Below, in pieces: positions 57,977 through 64,000 of a stretch of DNA of 64,000 nucleotides. Made by a program: the position numbers and the translations under genes. Numbering within the stretch: the first letter of the stretch is position 1; every line of letters starts with the position of its first letter. Source of the DNA: Capsicum annuum (lineage: Eukaryota > Streptophyta > Magnoliopsida > Solanales > Solanaceae); contig NC_061118.1 of the NCBI RefSeq assembly GCF_002878395.1, forward strand, positions 129,465,726 through 129,529,725, given 5' to 3'. The notes beneath the pieces were generated by a model. It saw nothing but the letters and a program-made list of their open reading frames with translations. It was not told the origin of the DNA and did not search any database.

Positions 57977-60500
57977 TTTAATGCCCCGTGTCTGTACTAG
58001 AATGCTACACGGTGCTCAAAATCCCAAAGGACTACAAGCAAACCCATGACTGGTACCTACAGTAATAACTAAATAATAATAATACAGAAATATGAGAAAA
58101 TTTGGAGATAAACATGCCATAAGGTTTAATAATGAAATAAATCTTATTTTGGTATAGTAATACCAAAACTAATACATCTGTATTAAACTACTCTAGTCTA
58201 AAAAGCCTCTAAACAATCTGAAATGTGGAGTTGATGGGGCAGGTCCCCAACTAACCTCAACTATTGAAATAAACTAAAATGTTGAAATAATAATTATGTC
58301 CTCAAACTATGAGGACTCACCACTAACTTTAACTGCTAAAGATTGAAACTGCTAAGGGTGCTCGGGAGCCCATGCATCTGAACCTATGATATAAAGTATC
58401 ATAGCGCAAGAAAAATATATGTGTCAGTACTTTAAATATACTAGTATACTAAGTGAGGTAGGATTAAATGCATGGGTTCATATGAATGAACAATACTGAC
58501 TGAATAACATGAGTATAACTGGATGAGAGTACATGCATGAATACGTAACTGTAACTAAGATCACGATAACACTAAATACTAAGTTAAAATACCAATGAAG
58601 TGATATCTGAGTATACCAATACTGAATTACTGATAATTGAATGACTGTATCTGATAGTCCTAATTCTCTGGAATATAGTGATTCCGTACAGAGCTAAGTG
58701 ACTGTGTTTGACAGTCCTGAATCATTAGAACTGAACTGAGTTCTATATTGAGACTAATTCTAAAACTAAGACTGTGGGAGGTAATCATCTAACCGACATG
58801 CCCCTTTTTACATATATTGAGGTCCAATCGGTAACCCTAGTTATAAGGGTTCCAATACCATGCCACGAGTAAAGATAAGATGTGAGTTAACCCTCTCTAA
58901 CAAGAAGCTCTTTCGTCAACCCTCTCTCACAGGAAAACTCGAATGAGATATTTCAACCCTCATAATATATGATAGGAAGATATCTCAACCTACATTAGCT
59001 ATGTAGTTCTGTAATGCAGGGATTGCTATTAAGGGTCAAACCCTCTACTGGCTGGAATTCCCCCATCCCTTAGTTTATTTAGTGCTGAATCCTACTCCCA
59101 TCTGAATAGACACTAAACTGATTTCTTAGTTCATACTAGGCTTGACTGGACTATTACTGATTATACTCTCTAATTGAACTGAACTGAGTTCACTGAGTTC
59201 CGTTGACTAATGGAATACTACTGAATTCTATTAACTAACTGAATTTTTTGAGGTCTTAACTGAATACTGAACTTGACTGAACTAATACAGAGTCTAATTA
59301 CTTTTTCTGAGTCATATAACTGACTGAGAGTACTACTGATTGTGTCATCACTAAGATTATTCTGTATCTGACACTGGCTCTAGGTAAATCGCTAAATTGT
59401 CGGGTATTAAATACCCCTAGGACATGATAGCATAAAAAGTAAAGAATCACATGATCTTGTATAGCATAAAATGCACACATGTTCATAATGTATCTTTAGA
59501 GACATCTTATCAAACACTTGCATTGTATAACCTGCACATAAGCCAGAATAACAAGATTTCTTTCCCTTATTAGTTCACATAAACAATTCATTAAACACTT
59601 GGTGAGTATAATATATGCACATAATAAGAGGGAAGCATAATATACTTCCAATTTCATAGTTTCAAGGGGTTTAACATAGATTCATATGAATCTACACACA
59701 TAATAACAAATTCCATATGAAATATATAATAAATCATGAAATAGAAATATAATTAAAATATTAATCATGAATACACTTTCCAATCATGGAAGTCATAAAT
59801 TCCATCTACTTGAAGTTTAAAAGAGTTTCTTGGACTCCAAGGGTGGAAAGAGCCCTTGGATAAACACTTCAGATACCTTAGTTGGTAAATTCTTAAAGAA
59901 TAATGGTTGAATCCTTGAGTCTTGGATCTTGAATGTAATGAACTAGGGTTTGTTCTTGATAAATTCTAAAGAGAATAAGTATATTTTGCCTTTGAAATGA
60001 TATGTTTTTAGGGCTAATATAAGGTGGGAAAAGACCCATTTACCCCTCTAGATGCAGGTTTAAAAGACTAAAAGTTGAACCATCGACGAGCAGGCCGATG
60101 TGCTGTATTATTAGTACCGATGCGATGAACAATGCACCACGTCGAGTCTACGTTGGTTCACTATAAATTGCCATTGAAAGCCAAGGAAAATATTGATCAA
60201 CACGATGGCTAACACACCGCACTGAGATCGCATCAATACTCTATTTTAGATTCCCAAACGTGGTTCAACTGAGGTCCAAAAAATCACAAACTCGTCCGAG
60301 AACACCTACTGACATTCTTGATCATGAATCAACCTAAATATTGATATTTTAAGGTCATAGAGGTTGTGAAATAGTATTTCCAAATTACGAAGGACAAAAT
60401 AATACTAAGTCTGAATACTTAGCTAGAATTTTCTAAGTCTGGGACCCCTTAGCAAGCTTTTAGAGACTGAGTTAAGCTTAGGATTTTGTGGGATCTTACA
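57977..60500 (-). repeat. Element J 5' LTR
   Basis: Starts TTTTAATGCCCC (first bases changed from TGTAATGCCCC) and ends GGATCTTACA. Length 2.52 kb against 2.50 kb for its partner. Confidence 0.92.
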
Positions 60501-60505
60501 GTCTA
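60501..60505. repeat. Target-site duplication of element J, right copy
   Basis: GTCTA, identical to 45186-45190; element E gag resumes here (caagaactttagag). Confidence 0.93.
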
Positions 60506-61560
60506 CAAGAACTTTAGAGTTTAAAATAGGCCAATTATCACAAGGACTTAATACTAGACCATAGGGTGGTTTGCTAGAAGATATAACAAATCCAAAGCAA
60601 GTCATAGAAATCACCTTGAGTAGTGGTAAAGAGCTTCAAAGAGAACCTCTAAAGGTAACAAAGAAGGTAGATGCTGACGTGGTGAACCAACAGGTAAACC
60701 ATAGAGTTGCTGAAAATTCAAGGAAGCCTGAGTACTTGAAAGAAAAAGTTGTTGAACCATAAGTGAAGAAGACACTGCCACTACCCTTTCCTTAAAGGCA
60801 AATTAAAGCAAAGGAGGATGCACTATTTAAGAAGTTCTTTGATACATTTAGAGAGCTTCATATTAACTTACATTTATAGATTTTTTGTAGAGTATGCCCA
60901 AGTACACAAAGTACTTGAGATATGTGGTGGCTAAAAAGGTAAAATTGCAAGATATGGGAGCAATAACACTCACTGAAGAGTGTAGCATTGTAATAACTCA
61001 GAAAATCCCCAAGAAATTGAGAGATCAGGGAAAGTTTGAAATCCTAATCCAAGTTGGGAGTAAAGAGGTCCATGCCTTGAGTTACTTAGGAGAAAGCATA
61101 AACTTGATGCCCTTATCACTATTTAAAATATTGGGCTTGCGAGAGCCAAAACAAAGCACTGTGGTGTTATAGTTGGCAGATGGGTCATTCATATATCTGG
61201 ATGGAATAATAGAGTATGTCCTTATAAAGATTAGTAAATTCATTATACCTGTTGACTTTATTATTCTTGATTTTAAGGAAGATAAACTGGTACCAATTGT
61301 TTTAGGACATTTATTTTTGAGCAACTAGAGGAGCGTTAATTAATGTTAGAGAAGGTATACTCAAAATGAGGGTAGAGGATGAAGAGGCGGTGTTTGATGT
61401 ATACAAAGCACCCGCAATTACGTCCCAGGTTAAAGATTTATATATAATTAATTTTATTAAAAAGGACAAGTGAGGGGTGGCTAGTCCAAAAAAGACCTAT
61501 TCAAATGACCTGATTGAGCAGCCTAAGACTGTATCTCTTAAGCTTGACATGATAGAAGTT
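60506..61560 (+). pseudogene. pol: Element E gag end and protease (Athila-type)
   Basis: Open blocks 60571-60762 and 60894-61172 read KVTKKVDADVVNQQVNHRVA, then IPKKLRDQGKFEILIQVG, then ALSYLGESINLMPLSLF. The catalytic Asp of DLGA is Tyr here, so the protease is inactive. The second lobe (61200-61450; DEEAVFDVYKAPA) is broken by a stop and frameshifts. The flanking order and linker are the same as in D. Confidence 0.86.
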
Positions 61561-61690
61561 AATGAGCCTGAAAAGGCTAAAGTTGAAAAACCTGCTGCTC
61601 TTGGGAATTCATACCAAAAGGGGTGAAAAGGATAAGAAGATGGCCTACAAGTATGAGGAAAAAGATGAAGGAATATGGTTGAGTAGAGTT

Positions 61691-61739
61691 GGGTCGTGCC
61701 GTGACACTAAATCACGAGCTTCTTAGGAGGCAACCCAAG
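61691..61739 (+). other. Two-hairpin motif, copy in element E
   Basis: GTCG-TGCCG-TGAC and CTTAGG-AGGCAA-CCCAAG (61722-61739; five of six pairs, one A-C mismatch), directly after the basic tail that ends KKMKEYG. Confidence 0.72.
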
Positions 61740-63392
61740 TTAATTATGTATGTATTCTTTTTAGTTTTAGTTTTATAGTTTTTACTTCACGTAGTTGTTG
61801 TTTTTGGTTGAGTCACAGGTTGATGGGAAGTCTGAGTACCATAAACTTGAGCTATGATAATGGCAAAGACTGAGTGTGAGGTCCTATGGATCTTATATAT
61901 GAGTGAAGATGCTATAACCTAGGCCTAGAGGCCTCAAGGAGTATTTCTATCTTTTACTTTTAAATTCACTTTAGGGATAAAGTAGATTTTTATGTGTGGT
62001 GTGGGTAAATTCCCAAATTATGGCTCAAATTAAAAAAAAAATAGGATAGGATAAGAATAAGTAAGATATTCTTGCTGGTGCTATTTTTGATTGCATGATG
62101 CGAGTGGGTTTATTGGTAAAAGCATGTTGATTGAGTGAATTGATATTTTTTAGACTCTTAGGCTTATGTTTATGACTTTTGTACTTGTTGGCTTAATTTT
62201 AAATTCACGCTATTATTTGGTTGGGAGTCTATGAAGATCCTATTGAGTTGAGCATGTGCCATGTGTGATGTGAGGTATTTGTATATTCCTTATTTCTTGT
62301 GATGTCTAGAACTTACCCAGTGTGTGTGTAAAGCAAAATAAAGAGTCTACATTTAGGAGATTATTTTGGCATTTCTTTGATAGCCTTATTCTATATCTTA
62401 TATTTGTCCTACCCATTGTTCATTATCCTAGTTAACCCCCATTGATCCTTTAGCCTTTTCTTTGGTAGATTCATATGTAGCCTAATCCCCTTCTTTTATA
62501 AACCATAATTTGATACAAAAAGCTCCTAAGTGCTTTAATAAAAAAAATAATTGAAAAAAGATTTCGAGAAATTGAAAAAGAAAAAGGTGAAATTGATGCT
62601 CCAAGGTAATAGTTATGGGTGTTAATAATCGATGTGTGGTGTATGGGTGTGATATATTTTATGCTAGAATATTGCCATGATTGTGAAAAAAAAAGAAAAA
62701 AATTGATTCTTGTGGTAGTAACTAGGTGTCCACCAAGTATTTGTGAAAATGCTTAAAAGAGATGGGGCAAAAACAAAAGGTATGGATGAATGAATGCGTA
62801 GTTTGGTTGTTAGAGAGTGATTTTAAATTTATAATGTAGTGTATTAAAGCGCTTAGAGAGGTTAGTAATTATTCCCAAATAGTTCCTATCCATCTCTTAG
62901 CCTACATTACAACCTGAAAAAGTCCTAATTGATCTTAAGCTTTACATTCGACTATTAGTAGAGGATTACACTATAGGAAAGCCTATCGTTCATTGTGTGT
63001 AATTTGTGAATTCTTTGTGAGAGTGAGTGTAATTTAATTCTTGTACCCATCATGTTCTAAATTGCTTAATTATGAGTGATTATAGGTAACTCTCTAATTG
63101 TGAAGGCATATATTTAATGAATATGGGTGATTTGTATGATGTGTTTGATTGAATGATGTGCATGATCTTTCTAACTTGATGAGTAAATTCTTGAGGCTAG
63201 GATGTTTTGGAGTAGTGTTCATAAGCTTTCAATTGTGTTTGTAACATGCTTAGTATGGTAACTTACGTTCCGTGTAGTCATTGTAGTACTAGCTTGAATG
63301 TCTTACATGTAGTAGAAATATATAATATACATCTCATCATATTTATAGTAAAGATTTGTATGAGGAGTAACAAGGCTTTAAGTGTGGGGTGG
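61740..63392 (+). other. Element E 3' non-coding module and polypurine tract
   Basis: Collinear with D 42312-43960 throughout and without a usable frame. It ends in a degraded hairpin and AAGTGTGGGGTGG (63380-63392). Confidence 0.8.
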
Positions 63393-64000
63393 AGATGTTG
63401 GGTGTATTTATGCATTCTTGCATCCCTATTCTAGCATTTTTAGCCTTGTTTTGAGGATGATTCATGTGATATATGGGTAGATAATAAGATAAATGTGTAG
63501 CATGGTGTTAAATAATGTGTTTATGATGTTAAAAGTGAGTTTCAAACAAGTTTGTACCTAAAAGATTCATTTAGAGTTCAACTCGGAAAACTAGTGTTAC
63601 TGGCTTGATATAGGTGCTTGTGTAGTTAATTCCGGTAGATTCTATTGTGTTTAAAGTGTTCCAAATCTTTTTAGGTGTAATTATATGTGAAAAAACTTGT
63701 TGATAATGCTCAGGGGTCAATTGGATCAATCCAAGGTACAAAACAATGAGTTAAAGATCAAAGTGAAATTAGCTCATGCTTAGCTCGTGTTTCTAGTTCG
63801 TCGTGTTGGATGTTGTGTTGTTTTGAGATTTAAATTTCTGTGCTTACTGCTATATGATGCTTTTTTAATGTATTATGATGATATATTAAGGATATTCAAG
63901 CTTCAAATCAAGTGGGAAAAACTTAAAAAGGCTCTGAATGGCTCAACAAAAGCACAATACGCATATTGACGTACTTTTGGACCCCTGGAATATTTTGGGC
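63393..64000 (+). repeat. Element E 3' LTR (incomplete at window edge)
   Basis: AGATGTTGGGTGTATTTATGC aligns with 43961 onward and 37951 onward. It continues to the end of the window, with about 1.2 kb beyond it. Confidence 0.87.

Larger units (their letters stand above)
45191..60500 (-). mobile_element. Element J: Tekay-like retrotransposon with three successive coding regions
   Basis: LTRs at 45191-47685 and 57977-60500 have TG...CA outer ends and an exact GTCTA target duplication. A tRNA-iMet-type primer site (57960-57973) and a polypurine tract (47686-47700) set minus orientation. The interior of 10.3 kb is about twice the normal size. It contains copy 1 (57765-55839, gag to RT), copy 2 (55838-52809, gag C-terminus to integrase core) and copy 3 (52808-48060, leader to chromodomain), with no internal LTR. 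It sits in the gag of element E. Confidence 0.9.
45042..64000 (+). mobile_element. Element E: second Athila-like gag-protease unit, interrupted by element J
   Basis: Begins inside gag (45042-45190), is interrupted by J (45191-60500), and continues with gag end, protease, hairpin motif, non-coding module and 3' LTR (from 63393, running off the window). Its own LTR end, primer site and gag N-terminus are deleted at the 45041/45042 junction. Confidence 0.87.

Noticed and set aside
1..64000. Integrated pararetrovirus (caulimovirid) or other viral sequence
   Set aside because: Every RT block is followed by RNase H and integrase of the Ty3/gypsy type or sits between LTRs; no movement-protein-like or coat-type reading was found.
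1..64000. CRISPR array, bacterial operon or prophage
   Set aside because: Repeats lack uniform repeat-spacer structure, and all other features are plant LTR retrotransposons.
1..64000. tRNA or rRNA genes
   Set aside because: No cloverleaf or rRNA-like stretch was noticed; the TGGTATCAGAG and TGGCGCC sites are retrotransposon primer sites, not tRNA genes.

Overview
The window is plant nuclear DNA made almost entirely of LTR retrotransposons nested inside one another. I see no host protein-coding gene, rRNA or tRNA gene. It is AT-rich. The coding remnants belong to two plant Ty3/gypsy groups: a Tekay/Del-like chromovirus group (gag-pro-RT-RNaseH-integrase with a C-terminal chromodomain-like tail, tRNA-iMet-type primer site) and an Athila/Tat-like group (TGGCGCC-type primer site, distinctive gag and protease). 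The combination looks like Solanaceae heterochromatin; that assignment is inference from family resemblance only.

Layout. (1) 1-16879: element A, Tekay-like, minus strand, decayed gag-pol at 1589-6193. Its 5' LTR (6405-6837 plus 15453-16879) is split by element B (6838-15447), which has long LTRs and a coding-free interior (a LARD-like element) and a ~1.0 kb tandem duplication across its primer site. (2) 16880-17480: unassigned. (3) ~17480-34122: element G, an LTR element without recognisable coding. Its 5' LTR is split by element C (18434-32793, plus strand, Athila-like gag and protease but no RT or integrase). C is itself split by element F (23445-30011, minus strand, exact 5-bp target duplication, no gag-pol but an acidic ORF with an internal repeat). 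(4) 34154-36720: H, a plus-strand Tekay-like LTR, leader and gag start, joined head-on to (5) 36755-37950: I, a minus-strand RT-RNaseH fragment. (6) 37951-64000: I is interrupted by D and E, two Athila-like gag-protease units joined through a truncated middle LTR. E is interrupted in gag by element J (45191-60500, minus strand, exact target duplication). J carries three consecutive partial or complete Tekay-like coding regions between one pair of LTRs.

Relative order of insertion read from nesting: A before B; G before C before F; I before D/E before J. Every coding region carries stops or frameshifts, and several have lost catalytic residues (protease DPGA, RT double-Asp, integrase zinc-finger His), so nothing here looks autonomous.

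The most interesting signals are non-coding. Elements C, D, E, F and G share a short two-hairpin motif downstream of their coding part. C, D, E and F also share a ~1 kb 3' non-coding module, although F's LTRs and ORFs look unrelated to those of C, D and E. C, D and E all lack RT-RNaseH-integrase in the same way, which suggests a non-autonomous gag-protease family mobilised by partners in trans.
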